Assembly: GCF_963674635.1 (NCBI RefSeq)
Contig: NZ_OY771475.1
Coordinates: 4,013,001-4,077,000, forward strand
From: Breoghania sp.
GTDB lineage: Bacteria > Pseudomonadota > Alphaproteobacteria > Rhizobiales > Stappiaceae
Direction: 5' to 3'
DNA: 64,000 nt
Position 1 is the stretch's first letter. Each line of letters starts with the position of its first letter. The position numbers were made by a program, and so were the translations under genes. The notes beneath the pieces are model-generated. The model was not told where the DNA came from and searched no databases. It worked only from the letters and a program-made list of their open reading frames with translations. Positions 41,853 through 52,719 of this stretch are shown one piece after another.

Positions 41853-44459
41853 ATGAGAGGAAGGTTCACAGGCAGCGTTGCCAACCGGATCATATTCTGG
41901 ATCATCCTGTTCAGCTGCGCTGTCAGTGTCAGCATCACGGTCGTCCAGTTCTATTTCGAGTATCAGGGGCATCGCCGCGATGTGGAGGACAGGCTCGCCG
42001 ATATTCAGCGGACTTCGCTGAACAGCATTCGCCGCGCCTTGTGGATCCAGGATCAGGATCAGCTTCAGACCCTGATGGAGGGCATTCAGACCTCCGGTGA
42101 CATCGCCTATGCGGCGGTCATCGAAAATGGGATCACGCGCGCGCAAAGCGGAACCAGGCCGGATTCAAAAGGTCTTGTGCGCAAGACGCCGATCGAATTC
42201 ACCCATCGCGGCGAGGAGATCATGATCGGCGAGTTGGAGGTCGTCGTCGATGTGGAGATGGCGCAAAGGCGCATGATCCTGCTCGCCTTGCGCATGCTCG
42301 GGACCAATCTCGCAATCACGCTGGCCGTGGCCATTTTCATCTATTTCATTTTCGCGCAGCTGGTTACGCGTCATGTGCGGGCCATCGCCGGGCAGCTCTC
42401 CGCAATGGGCAGCGGGGATCTGGGAAAGCCGATTGTGCTGAAACGGTCGCCGGGCCCTCTTCGGGACGGGGAGGGCGATGAACTGGACCTGCTTGTCTCC
42501 GCGTTTAATGGCGTGCGTGAACGCCTGCGGATCAGCCAGCGCAACGTTGAGAAGGGCCGCGACGAGCTGAAGGCCAGCGAGCGCCGCTATCGGGCGATCC
42601 TCGACGAGATGATCGACACCTATTATCGCACCGATATTCACGGGGTGATCACAATGATCACGCCGTCCGTGCGGGAGCTGCTGGGTTGGTCCGTGCAGGA
42701 AGCCATGGGCAAGCGTGCGGTCGACTTCTATATCGACAGCGCGGGGCACGATCATTTTCTGAGGACGTTCCGCGAGGGCGGCGGTTCGGTGCGTGCCTTC
42801 GAAGCGGCCATGCGCCATCGCGACGGCCATGTGGTGTGGGTGTCCACCACCGCACGCATCTATCGCGACGAAGAGGGTGGCATCGCGGGGATCGAAGGTA
42901 TCGCGCGCGATATCACCGCACAGCGCCGGGCCGCGGACGCGGTTCGCTCCAGCCGCAACCAGTTGCGCCTTGTCGCCGATTCCGTGCCCGCCCTCATCCT
43001 GTTCGTCGACCGGGATCTGATCATCCGCTTCGCCAACCGCACGGTTGGAGAGTGGGTCGGGCGCAATGTCGACGGGCTGATCGGAGCCGAGCTTCACTCG
43101 ATCATCAAGCGGGAATGGGTGGAGCGAATGCGGCCGCACTGGAATGCGGTTCTGGCCGGCGAGACGCAAATGATCACGGATACGTTTCCCACGGCGGACG
43201 GGATATTGCGCAGCCTCGATTTGCGGCTTGTTCCCCATAGGCATGCGGATGGTCGTGTCGAGGGCTTCTTCGCGCTGGGCATCGACACGACCGACCGCTT
43301 CATGCTGGAGGAGCGGCTGAGGCAATCGCAGAAGATGGAATCGGTCGGGCAACTCACCGGCGGCGTGGCGCATGACTTCAACAACCTTCTCGGGGTCATT
43401 CTCGGCAATGTGGAGTTCCTCATCGAGGATGAGGATTTGTCCGCGCAAGAACGGCTCAAGCTTCTGGGGGCGATCCAGCGCGCGGGCGAGCGGGGCGCGC
43501 GGCTGACGCGGCAGCTCCTGGCCTTCTCGCGCATGCAGCCGCTGGAACCGCAGGCGCTGGCGCTGGGACAGGACCTGAGCGAGTTCGTCTCGATGCTGCG
43601 CCCGACGATTGGTGATGCGGTGACGGTGCAGGTGGAGGCGAAGCCCGATTTGTGGCTGTGTCTGGCCGACCGGGGCTTGCTGGAGCTGGCGCTCTTGAAC
43701 CTGACGCTCAATGCGCGCGACGCGATGCCCGATGGCGGCGAAGTGAGGATCACGATTTCCAATGCGGATCTGACCAAGGAGTGCGAGGCGCAGCTGGTCG
43801 GCGTATCGGCGGGGCGCTACGTGATGATATCGGTCACGGATTCCGGCAAGGGCATTGCGCCGGAGTTGCAGCATCAGGTCTTCGAGCCGTTTTTCACCAC
43901 AAAGGATATCGGTCGTGGCACCGGGCTCGGCCTGTCGATGGTTTACGGGTTCGTGTCCCAATCGGGCGGGCAGGTCACGCTGGAAAGCGAACCGGGGGTG
44001 GGGACGACCGTGCGGCTCTACCTGCCGGAAGCGGTCGACATGATCGAGACGCCGGAGGCTCCGGCGGTGGGGGCGGTTCAACCGGGCGAGCCCACCCATG
44101 AGCGGGTTCTGGTGGTGGAGGATGATGAAGACCTGCGCCAGCTTGCCGCCGCGATGCTCCATCGGCTGGGCTATCAGGTCACGCTCGCCCATGACGGGCC
44201 GAGCGCACTGGAGATTCTCGGCAACGGGGCTGTTCCGGATATCATTCTGACCGATGTGCGACTGCCCCAGGGGCTGCTGGGACCGGATGTGGTGCGGGTG
44301 GCGCGTGAAACCCACAGCGATATCCGCGCGGTCTACATGACGGGTTTCGCCGAGCCGGGGCAGTTGGGGGAAGACGAGCTGGAGGAGGGGGACGTGCTCA
44401 TCAAGAAGCCGTTCCGCAGCGAAGATATCGCGCGCGCGCTCGGCCGCATGTCCGGCTGA
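41853..44459 (+). CDS. Hybrid sensor histidine kinase (HAMP-PAS-PAS-HisKA-HATPase-REC)
   Basis: 868 residues. TM1 is at ~13-34, a ~110-residue periplasmic sensor follows, TM2 is at ~147-168 and HAMP at ~168-225. PAS1 is at ~245-360 and PAS2 at ~368-485. HisKA has phospho-His 507 in LTGGVAHDFNNLLGV. HATPase has N box NLTLNARDAMPDGG, G1 DSGKGIAP and G2 GTGLGLSMVYG. A C-terminal receiver has E757/D758 and phospho-Asp 801 in IILTDVRLPQG. The VAHDFNNLLG His box resembles CckA-class kinases. It has no cognate regulator next door, so phosphate may go to a separate phosphotransferase. The signal is unknown. Confidence 0.9.
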   Translation: MRGRFTGSVANRIIFWIILFSCAVSVSITVVQFYFEYQGHRRDVEDRLADIQRTSLNSIRRALWIQDQDQLQTLMEGIQTSGDIAYAAVIENGITRAQSGTRPDSKGLVRKTPIEFTHRGEEIMIGELEVVVDVEMAQRRMILLALRMLGTNLAITLAVAIFIYFIFAQLVTRHVRAIAGQLSAMGSGDLGKPIVLKRSPGPLRDGEGDELDLLVSAFNGVRERLRISQRNVEKGRDELKASERRYRAILDEMIDTYYRTDIHGVITMITPSVRELLGWSVQEAMGKRAVDFYIDSAGHDHFLRTFREGGGSVRAFEAAMRHRDGHVVWVSTTARIYRDEEGGIAGIEGIARDITAQRRAADAVRSSRNQLRLVADSVPALILFVDRDLIIRFANRTVGEWVGRNVDGLIGAELHSIIKREWVERMRPHWNAVLAGETQMITDTFPTADGILRSLDLRLVPHRHADGRVEGFFALGIDTTDRFMLEERLRQSQKMESVGQLTGGVAHDFNNLLGVILGNVEFLIEDEDLSAQERLKLLGAIQRAGERGARLTRQLLAFSRMQPLEPQALALGQDLSEFVSMLRPTIGDAVTVQVEAKPDLWLCLADRGLLELALLNLTLNARDAMPDGGEVRITISNADLTKECEAQLVGVSAGRYVMISVTDSGKGIAPELQHQVFEPFFTTKDIGRGTGLGLSMVYGFVSQSGGQVTLESEPGVGTTVRLYLPEAVDMIETPEAPAVGAVQPGEPTHERVLVVEDDEDLRQLAAAMLHRLGYQVTLAHDGPSALEILGNGAVPDIILTDVRLPQGLLGPDVVRVARETHSDIRAVYMTGFAEPGQLGEDELEEGDVLIKKPFRSEDIARALGRMSG

Positions 44460-44500
44460 TCCGGCGCCGAAACCGACCTTGTGCCCCATGTCGAGACGGA

Positions 44501-44543
44501 AAAAGGGGCGCGTCGTGTCTCGCATCACGGCGCGCCCCTTTTC
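44501..44543. terminator. Bidirectional terminator between kinase and ABC genes
   Basis: A perfect 12-bp stem, aaaaggggcgcg / cgcgcccctttt, lies between convergent genes. The A and T runs allow function on both strands. Confidence 0.88.
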
Positions 44544-44637
44544 ATGGGCCGGTCATTTGTCGAAGGCCGGTCTTTTTGTCGAAGGTCCGGCTCTCGTCGC
44601 AGGTCCTGGCCGAACCTGTCGCGGTGCGGGCGACCCG

Positions 44638-45510
44638 TCAGGTCCGCCAGCGCAGGAAGTATTTTTCCGCCAGGCCGATGGCCCAGGCGATGATCAGGCC
44701 CATGACCGACAGGATGGCGACGCCGGCGATGAGCTGGTCGGTGGCCATGAGGGATCCGGCCATCAGCACATAGGCGCCGACGCCGAATTCCGCGCCGATC
44801 ATTTCCGCCGCCACCAGCAGCACGATGGCGATCGAGGCGGAGATGCGGAAACCCGACAGGATCGCGGGCATGGCGCCGGGAATGACGATCTTGCGCACGA
44901 TGGACAGCCAGGACAGCCCGAAGGACTGGCCCATGCGGATGAGGGTGCGGTCCACATTGTCGACGCCGGAATAGGTGGAGATCACGGTCGGGAAGAACGT
45001 GCCGAAGATGATGGTGGCGTTCTTGGAGCCCTCGTCGATGCCGAACCAGATGACGAAGAGCGGCAGAAGGGCGATCTTCGGGATCGGGAAGAGGGCGGAG
45101 ACCAGCGGCTGGAAGCCGGAGCGGGCGACGGAAAAGAGCCCGATCATCAACCCTGCGGCAATGCCGAGAATCGTGCCGACGGTCCAGCCGATGAAAAGGC
45201 GCTCGGTGGAGGCGGCCAGGTGTTTCCACAACATGCCGGATTCAGCCAGGTTCACGAAGGCGTGCCAGGATTCAGCGGGCGTCGGCAGCACGAGCGGGCT
45301 GATCAGGCCGGACCGGGTCCCGGCTTCCCACACGCCGAGAAGCACGAGGAAGACGAGCGGTCCGACGAAGCGCACGGGGCGATAGACGAAGCCGCCGCCG
45401 CGGAAGGGCACGGGACGCACATGCGCGCCGGAGCCCGACTGCTCCGCGCCAGCTGCCGGTTTGGACGATTTTTCGTGCAGGTCGATATTGGGCATGGTCG
45501 TATCAGACAT
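44638..45510 (-). CDS. ABC transporter permease (SsuC/TauC-like)
   Basis: 290 residues from the ATG at 45510. A polar ~55-residue N-terminus precedes six TMs. The EAA-like loop is GLSWLSIVRKIVIPGAMPAI, and FPIPKIALLPLFVIWFGID is a family hallmark of nitrate/sulfonate/taurine permeases. It overlaps the upstream ATPase gene by 8 bp and ends at the bidirectional terminator. It is the last gene of a three-gene minus-strand unit. Confidence 0.88.
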   Translation of the reverse strand: MSDTTMPNIDLHEKSSKPAAGAEQSGSGAHVRPVPFRGGGFVYRPVRFVGPLVFLVLLGVWEAGTRSGLISPLVLPTPAESWHAFVNLAESGMLWKHLAASTERLFIGWTVGTILGIAAGLMIGLFSVARSGFQPLVSALFPIPKIALLPLFVIWFGIDEGSKNATIIFGTFFPTVISTYSGVDNVDRTLIRMGQSFGLSWLSIVRKIVIPGAMPAILSGFRISASIAIVLLVAAEMIGAEFGVGAYVLMAGSLMATDQLIAGVAILSVMGLIIAWAIGLAEKYFLRWRT

Positions 45511-46270
45511 CTGCAAGCTCCCGGTCGGCGGCGCGGGCTTCCTCGCGCATGAGGTCCCACAAGTGGCGCTGCTTGATCTCAAGCTCGGCGAGATGATCCT
45601 TGCGCTCGGCAAGCGGCATGTCGATTTTCACGATTTCGCGAATGCGACCCGGTCTGCGCGACAGCACAACGATGCGGTGACCGAGGCGGACGGCTTCGGC
45701 GAGGTTGTGGGTGACATAGCAGGCGGTAAAGGGCTGGCGTGTCCACAACTCCACCAGATCATCCATCAGGAGTTCGCGGGTCTGGCTGTCGAGCGCGGAA
45801 AGGGGTTCATCCATCAGCATGACGGCGGGGCGCACGGACAAGGCGCGCGCAATGGCCACGCGCTGCTTCATGCCGCCGGAAAGCTGGCGGGGCAGGGCCT
45901 TGGCGAAATCGGACAGATTGGTACGGCGCAGGACATCGGCGATGATCGCGCGCTGCTCCGCCTTGGGCAGTCTGTGGTCTTCCAGCGCCAGCGCGATGTT
46001 GCCTTCCACCGAGCGCCAGGGCAGCAGGGCGAAGTCCTGAAAGATATAGGTGAGCGGGTTCAGCGAGGCCGCGGGCGGTTCTCCGACCTGCAGCACCTGC
46101 CCGTCGCTGGGCTTCTCCAGTCCGCCGATAAAGCGAAGGAGGGTGGACTTGCCGCAGCCCGACGGGCCAATGAAACAGACGATCTCGCCACGCTTCACGG
46201 TCAGGGAAATGTCGTCCAGCACCTGGGTGTTCCCATAGTGATGGCTGATATGGTCGAGCTTGAGGTCCAT
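45503..46270 (-). CDS. ABC transporter ATP-binding protein (SsuB/TauB-like)
   Basis: 255 residues from the ATG at 46270, preceded by gagagaagg. Walker A GPSGCGKSTLLR, Q-loop IFQDFALLPWRSV, signature QLSGGMKQRVAIARAL, Walker B VMLMDEPLSALD and H-loop ACYVTHN are all intact. It is the energy subunit for the permease at 44638 and the binding protein at 46541. Confidence 0.9.
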   Translation of the reverse strand: MDLKLDHISHHYGNTQVLDDISLTVKRGEIVCFIGPSGCGKSTLLRFIGGLEKPSDGQVLQVGEPPAASLNPLTYIFQDFALLPWRSVEGNIALALEDHRLPKAEQRAIIADVLRRTNLSDFAKALPRQLSGGMKQRVAIARALSVRPAVMLMDEPLSALDSQTRELLMDDLVELWTRQPFTACYVTHNLAEAVRLGHRIVVLSRRPGRIREIVKIDMPLAERKDHLAELEIKQRHLWDLMREEARAADRELADV

Positions 46271-46434
46271 GGACCTTCTCTCCTGCGTGCCCCGCGGAGA
46301 TGTCATAACAATGCTGAGGCAGAAATCTGCGGGGCCTGATCCCCGTTGCCGGGCCCATACGGCGACGGTAACGGGGAGAACTGTGTCTAGGCAGAAACGG
46401 CGAGGCCGCCTTTCGCGGGGAAAGACCGCCGGGA

Positions 46435-46526
46435 CGGCCCCAAGGTTGGTGGGGCCGGCCTTCGGACCGTTTCGGATCTGGCGTTGTTCTGTGCTGAGGG
46501 CCGGCCCGCGATGGCGTGGGGCCGGC
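46435..46526 (-). promoter_or_regulatory. Two intercistronic hairpins after the binding-protein gene
   Basis: Stems cggcccca / tggggccg at 46435-46457 and gccggccc / gggccggc at 46500-46526 lie between the binding-protein stop and the ATPase start. Neither has a T run. They are placed to protect the upstream mRNA from 3' decay and raise the binding-protein level relative to the other subunits. Confidence 0.5.
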
Positions 46527-46540
46527 GTCAGGCTTTCGGC

Positions 46541-47566
46541 TCAGTAGATTTCCACGAAGCTCTTGTTGACGAGGTCGTCAATCGTCAGGCCTTCGGGAGA
46601 CAGGCCTTCCGCCTTGAACCAGTCCAGCTGGTTCTCGACGCTGGACAGGTCCAGCTTGGCGTTCTGGTTCAGACGCATCGCACCGCTGATGATCGACTTG
46701 GAGGCCTTTTCGAACGGCCGGTCGACATAGACGTATTTGTGGATGAGCTTGGCCATCGCGATCTGGCCTTCCTCGCCTTCGGTCTTGTCGACCAGGGCGG
46801 CGTTGAAGTCGGCCGCGCCCTTGGAATAGGCGGCAAGGAAGCGCTTGACGAGATCGGGCTTGTTCTCGGCAATATCGGTGGAGGTGAAGATCGTGGTGAC
46901 CTGGTAGTCCGGGATGTAGTCGGAAACCATGCCGATCTTCTTGGCCGAACCGGCTTCCACCAGCGCCTTGGCAATGTGGGGCTGAATGGACCAGGCGTCG
47001 ATCTGGCCGGAGGTGAGCGCGCCGATGATCGCGCCGACCTTCTGCAGCGGCTTCACCTTCAGCTCATTGAGCGTGAAGCCTTCCTTGGCGGCGATGCGGC
47101 TCGCCATGTAGTGGAAGGAGGATCCGGCCTGCGTGATGCCGAAGGTGCGGCCCTTGAGCTTGGACGGCTCGGTGACGCCCTCCTCATAGGCCTTGTTGGA
47201 CGCGATGATGATCTGGCCGTCGATGCCCGGCTCTTCGTGCAGCGCGCCACCGATGACCTTGACCGCGCCCTTGTCGGCAAGGCCCAGCAGGCCGCCGGAA
47301 ATGGCTGTCAGGCCGAAGTCCACGTCGCCGGAAGCAATGGCGACCGCCATCGGCTGGGCGGCCTGGAAGAACTTGTATTCGACGTCGAGCCCCTGCTCGG
47401 CAAAATAGCCGCGCTCAAAGGCGACATAGCTCGCGGAATGGGAAATCAGGCGGATCGTGCCGACGCGGATCTTGTCAGCTGCGGTGGCGGAGACCGACGA
47501 AAATGCCGCAAAAGCCATTGCGGCCGTTGCTGCGCACATCAGGGTCTTGCGAAGACTGAGTTTCAT
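46541..47566 (-). CDS. ABC substrate-binding protein, SsuA/NMT1 family
   Basis: 341 residues from the ATG at 47566, preceded by aaggaa. The signal peptide (KTLMCAATAAMAFAAFSSVSATA) leads into KIRVGTIRLISHSASYVAFERGYF and GDVDFGLTAISGG, the two-lobed periplasmic binding fold used for nitrate, taurine, sulfonates or bicarbonate. The ligand cannot be chosen from sequence. It is the first gene of the transporter unit. Confidence 0.85.
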   Translation of the reverse strand: MKLSLRKTLMCAATAAMAFAAFSSVSATAADKIRVGTIRLISHSASYVAFERGYFAEQGLDVEYKFFQAAQPMAVAIASGDVDFGLTAISGGLLGLADKGAVKVIGGALHEEPGIDGQIIIASNKAYEEGVTEPSKLKGRTFGITQAGSSFHYMASRIAAKEGFTLNELKVKPLQKVGAIIGALTSGQIDAWSIQPHIAKALVEAGSAKKIGMVSDYIPDYQVTTIFTSTDIAENKPDLVKRFLAAYSKGAADFNAALVDKTEGEEGQIAMAKLIHKYVYVDRPFEKASKSIISGAMRLNQNAKLDLSSVENQLDWFKAEGLSPEGLTIDDLVNKSFVEIY

Positions 47567-47958
47567 GCTGGCAGTTCCTTCCCATTGGAGCATCGTTTTT
47601 ATCGCACCGTAGGGGGAACCGGAGTGTCCGGATTGCGCAGGAACAGCCGTGGTCGATATTCGGATTCAACCAATGGTTCATGCGCACGGCGAGGATCTCC
47701 CGCGGCGCTGATGCCTTCGGCTATAGCCCGTGGAAGGGGAGGCGGTAAACCTGAATCATGGCCGGAACCCTGCAATTCCTTCAAAATCGCGAAAGTGACG
47801 CAGCGATATCGTTGCCTGTACATGAGCGGGCAAACGGGGCTGCTGCGCCGGACCACGCGGGGCGCAGACCTTTCAACGCGCTGCGGGAGACGGCCGAAAG
47901 CGGGGAGCCGGGCCGGAATCACCTCAAGAGAGACGTCGCATGGCAGGCGCGTCCGGGC
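47567..47958. other. Gene-free stretch upstream of the SsuA-like gene
   Basis: About 390 bp expected to carry the promoter for the minus-strand transporter genes and the 3' end of the glycosyltransferase transcript. Short frames here lack start signals. No operator or repeat was recognised. Confidence 0.4.
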
Positions 47959-49608
47959 TCACGGGGCGAGACGGGGTTGCGGCGGGTAGATCGCATAGTG
48001 CAGCACGAGCGGCCGCGGCCCTGACCAGGGCACGTCGATGGTGCCGGAAGAGCCCAGTTGGAGGCCGGGCTGTGGATCGGCGGGCTTGTCCGCGAAGCTG
48101 ACCACAAGAAGGCCGTCGCGGGCCAGATCCGCCTGGCTGACCCAGGGCGAATAGGCAAGGTCGCGGTCGGCGACCATGGCAGGACGGTCGGCGCTGCCCA
48201 CGGCGACGAGACCGGCGAGCCAGGTCTGGCCGCCCACATAACGCAGGGGCTTGCCGGTCGCTGCACGCCAGGCGGCGGTGACGGACCCGGTCATGGCGGC
48301 CATGGGGGCGCCATTGCGCGGCGGCTTTTTTCCCAACGCATCGGCCACGGGGATCTGTGCCGCATAGGCGATGGGCAGCACGACGATCAGAATGGCCGCC
48401 CCGGCGAGAAGACGGCGGGCGCGGTCATCGTCCAGGCTGCGGGACAGAAGGGCGACGACGAAAAGCCCGGAAGTTGTGAACATTGGTGCGCCCCACATGT
48501 CCTTGAGCCCGGCCCCCAGAAGGGCGGCAAGGGCTGCGGTCAGCAGGGCGGGGGCAAGGGTGGCGACGGCGAGAAAGCGGATTGCATCGCGCGAAGCGGG
48601 GGCGCGGGGCTCGGCAGGCGCGGGATCGGCGGGGCTTTCCACCTTGCGGCGTGACCACGGCAGGAAGGCCAGCAACAGCGGCAACAGCATGGGGGCATGA
48701 TCGGCCAGTTGGGCCAGAAGAAACCCGATGGGCCGCCAGGGCGAGCCGCCAGCTGCCTGGCTGCGGGCCTGGAAATAGGTGATGGGCATGAAGTTGGTCT
48801 GGATGAGCCAGACCAGATGCGGGGCGGCGACGATGAGGACAACCACGGCGCACAGCCACGGGGCCTTGGTCAGCAGGGCGGGGCGGATCCTGGGGTGGAT
48901 CAGCATCCACACGCCCAGCAGCGCATAAAGTACCACGACGGAGTATTTCGCATAGACGCCAATTCCGGCGGCAAGGCCCAGGCCGAGCCATGGCAGGAGG
49001 CGACGCGGGTTTTCGCGGATCAGGGCGAAGAGCCAGAAGCAGGCGGCCCAGATCGGCATCTGGATCACGTTGTGGTTCAGTTCCGGCGTCGGCCACGAAA
49101 AATAGTAGACGCCGGTCGCAAGCGCGGTGCCGAGAAAGGCATCGCGCGCGCCGAGCAGGCGCTTTCCCAGCGCGAAGACAAAAACAAAGGTGAGTGCCAC
49201 GAGAAGCTGGCTGGCAACCATCGGGCCGAGGATCGGTTCGCCGGTGAGGAGCCGTGCGGCTTCCGCGATCCATGCGGGCAGCGGCGGGTGCTTGTAATAG
49301 CCGAGCTGCCAGTGTTCGCCCCAGGACAGCATTTCCACCACATCAAGCGTCGGTGCGCGGCTGGTGGCGGCGGGAAGCAGGCTCCACAGAACGATCTGGG
49401 CGAGGCAGAGAGCGACAAGGCCGCGAAGGGGGCGGTCCAGAAAACCCTGGCCAAGTCTGGCAAAGAACGAGGTCGGCACCGGGACAGGATCTCCGTCGAA
49501 AAGGTCTTGTTGCTGAAGGGTGTGCGGGCGAAACGCGCCTGCGAGGTTATCGGGCCCTGTCGAACAGAAAGCAAGATGGGGAAGCTGTGGCGCGATGCCA
49601 TGGGGCAT
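47959..49608 (-). CDS. Membrane glycosyltransferase, GT39/ArnT-like
   Basis: 549 residues from the ATG at 49608; the frame is open to a GTG at 49656, so the start is not settled. About ten hydrophobic segments are seen. The first extracytoplasmic loop has the conserved acidic residue and motif TLDVVEMLSWGEHWQLGYYKHPPLPAW, typical of PMT_2/ArnT enzymes that use polyprenyl-phosphate sugars. WPTPELNHNVIQMPIWA is another family feature. The C-terminal ~150 residues are soluble and periplasmic. It likely adds a sugar to lipid A, a glycan or protein. Confidence 0.8.
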   Translation of the reverse strand: MPHGIAPQLPHLAFCSTGPDNLAGAFRPHTLQQQDLFDGDPVPVPTSFFARLGQGFLDRPLRGLVALCLAQIVLWSLLPAATSRAPTLDVVEMLSWGEHWQLGYYKHPPLPAWIAEAARLLTGEPILGPMVASQLLVALTFVFVFALGKRLLGARDAFLGTALATGVYYFSWPTPELNHNVIQMPIWAACFWLFALIRENPRRLLPWLGLGLAAGIGVYAKYSVVVLYALLGVWMLIHPRIRPALLTKAPWLCAVVVLIVAAPHLVWLIQTNFMPITYFQARSQAAGGSPWRPIGFLLAQLADHAPMLLPLLLAFLPWSRRKVESPADPAPAEPRAPASRDAIRFLAVATLAPALLTAALAALLGAGLKDMWGAPMFTTSGLFVVALLSRSLDDDRARRLLAGAAILIVVLPIAYAAQIPVADALGKKPPRNGAPMAAMTGSVTAAWRAATGKPLRYVGGQTWLAGLVAVGSADRPAMVADRDLAYSPWVSQADLARDGLLVVSFADKPADPQPGLQLGSSGTIDVPWSGPRPLVLHYAIYPPQPRLAP

Positions 49609-49735
49609 CTCCCGGCCCACATGGGCGGGGCTGAAGGGGGATGTGAACGATTGCACCGGACGAGCGAACAGGATAGGCGGGGAGGGCGATTGCTTCGCGC
49701 AATCGGCGATCCGGACGAATGAGGGACAGCGCGGC

Positions 49736-51619
<1,884 letters not shown>

Positions 51620-51755
51620 TCGGCTCCGACATCCCGTCTTTCATGCCTCTGCGGCCTCATGACGCGCAAGGGGCGCATTGTCGTTTTTGCCGTGGTATCG
51701 GTTCGCGCGGTCATGCCCTATCAAGGCGGTCAGACGACAAGCGGCAGGCTCTGGA

Positions 51756-52319
51756 ATGAAACGGATCATCATTGGGATCAGCGGCGCATCGGGCGCGATT
51801 TACGGCATTCGCGCGCTGGAATTGTTGCGCGAGGTACCGGGCGTGGAGACCCACGCCGTCGTCTCGCCATCGGCCCTGACGACCATGGGCGCGGAAACCG
51901 ACTGCACCCGGGACGACCTGAAGGTCCTTGCGGACGAGCTGCATGATTTCCACGATATCGGGGCGTCGCTCGCCTCCGGCTCCTACCGTACGGCGGGAAT
52001 GCTCATTGCACCGTGTTCCATCAAGACGCTGAGCGCGGTCGCCAATTCCTATTGCGACAGCCTGATGATCCGGGCGGCGGATGTGTGCCTGAAGGAGCGT
52101 CGACGGCTGGTGCTGATGGTGCGCGAAACGCCGCTTCATGCGGGGCATCTGGATCTGATGAGCCGGGTGACACAGGCGGGCGCGGTGGTGATGCCGCCGG
52201 TTCCGGCCTTCTATGCGCGGCCAACCTCGCTGGATGAGATGGTCACGCACACGGTGGCCCGCTCGCTGGATCTCTTCGATATCGAGGTGCCGGGAGTTTC
52301 GCGCTGGAAGGACGGGTAG
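51756..52319 (+). CDS. ubiX: Flavin prenyltransferase UbiX
   Basis: 187 residues from the ATG at 51756. The N-terminal loop IIIGISGASGAIYGIRALE binds FMN. MLIAPCSIKTLSAVANSYCDSLMIRAADVCLKERR and LVLMVRETPLHAGHLDLM are signature segments, and PPVPAFYARPTSLDEMV is near the end. It prenylates FMN to make the cofactor of UbiD-type decarboxylases, used in ubiquinone synthesis. It follows recQ by ~136 bp. No ubiD is seen in the window. Confidence 0.93.
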   Translation: MKRIIIGISGASGAIYGIRALELLREVPGVETHAVVSPSALTTMGAETDCTRDDLKVLADELHDFHDIGASLASGSYRTAGMLIAPCSIKTLSAVANSYCDSLMIRAADVCLKERRRLVLMVRETPLHAGHLDLMSRVTQAGAVVMPPVPAFYARPTSLDEMVTHTVARSLDLFDIEVPGVSRWKDG

Positions 52320-52334
52320 GAGGCGGGGTCGTTG

Positions 52335-52497
52335 CGTATCCACGAGAGATCCCATCCCCTCACCCCAACCCTCTCCCCTTGGGAGAGGGGGCGCATCGTG
52401 CGCGCGGTCTCGCACAGTGATCACGGCGAAGAAGATCTCGCCCCGGTCACCTTTCCCATTGGGAAAGGTCGGCGCGGATGCGCCGGGTGAAGGGGCT
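52335..52497. repeat. Family A palindromic repeat, permuted copy
   Basis: The right half (cgtatccacgagagatccc ... ctccccttgggagaggg, 52335-52391) comes first. The left half (acctttcccattgggaaagg ... cgggtgaaggggc, 52449-52497) comes second, the reverse of the order at 32696. Confidence 0.72.
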
Positions 52498-52524
52498 GGT
52501 CGGGGTGGTGCGCGCTGAGCCTGC

Positions 52525-52570
52525 GGCCATCCTTCGAGACGGCCTGCGGCCTCCTCAGGATGACGTTGAA
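52525..52570 (+). repeat. REP-like repeat, family B copy 3
   Basis: Element with ccatccttcgagacgg, a short inner palindrome and cctcctcaggatgacg. It is paired with an inverted copy at 52627. Confidence 0.75.
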
Positions 52571-52626
52571 TTTGTTGATGGATTGATTTGAGTGCGTTGT
52601 CGGATTGAAGAAACAAGCCGCAACCA

Positions 52627-52677
52627 CAACGTCATCCTGAGGAGCCTGTGTCAGCAGGCGTCTCGAAGGATGGGCCG
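52627..52677 (-). repeat. REP-like repeat, family B copy 4
   Basis: Inverted copy: aacgtcatcctgaggagcc ... gcgtctcgaaggatgggcc. It is ~57 bp from copy 3, repeating the pair arrangement seen at 31.3 kb. Confidence 0.75.
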
Positions 52678-52719
52678 CTTGCCCGAACTCGCCTCAAGCG
52701 CTCACTCGAACCGCCGCGC

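Noticed and set aside
42165..44528. 787-codon minus-strand frame opposite the hybrid kinase
   Set aside because: The kinase has every expected motif on the plus strand; the antisense frame has none.
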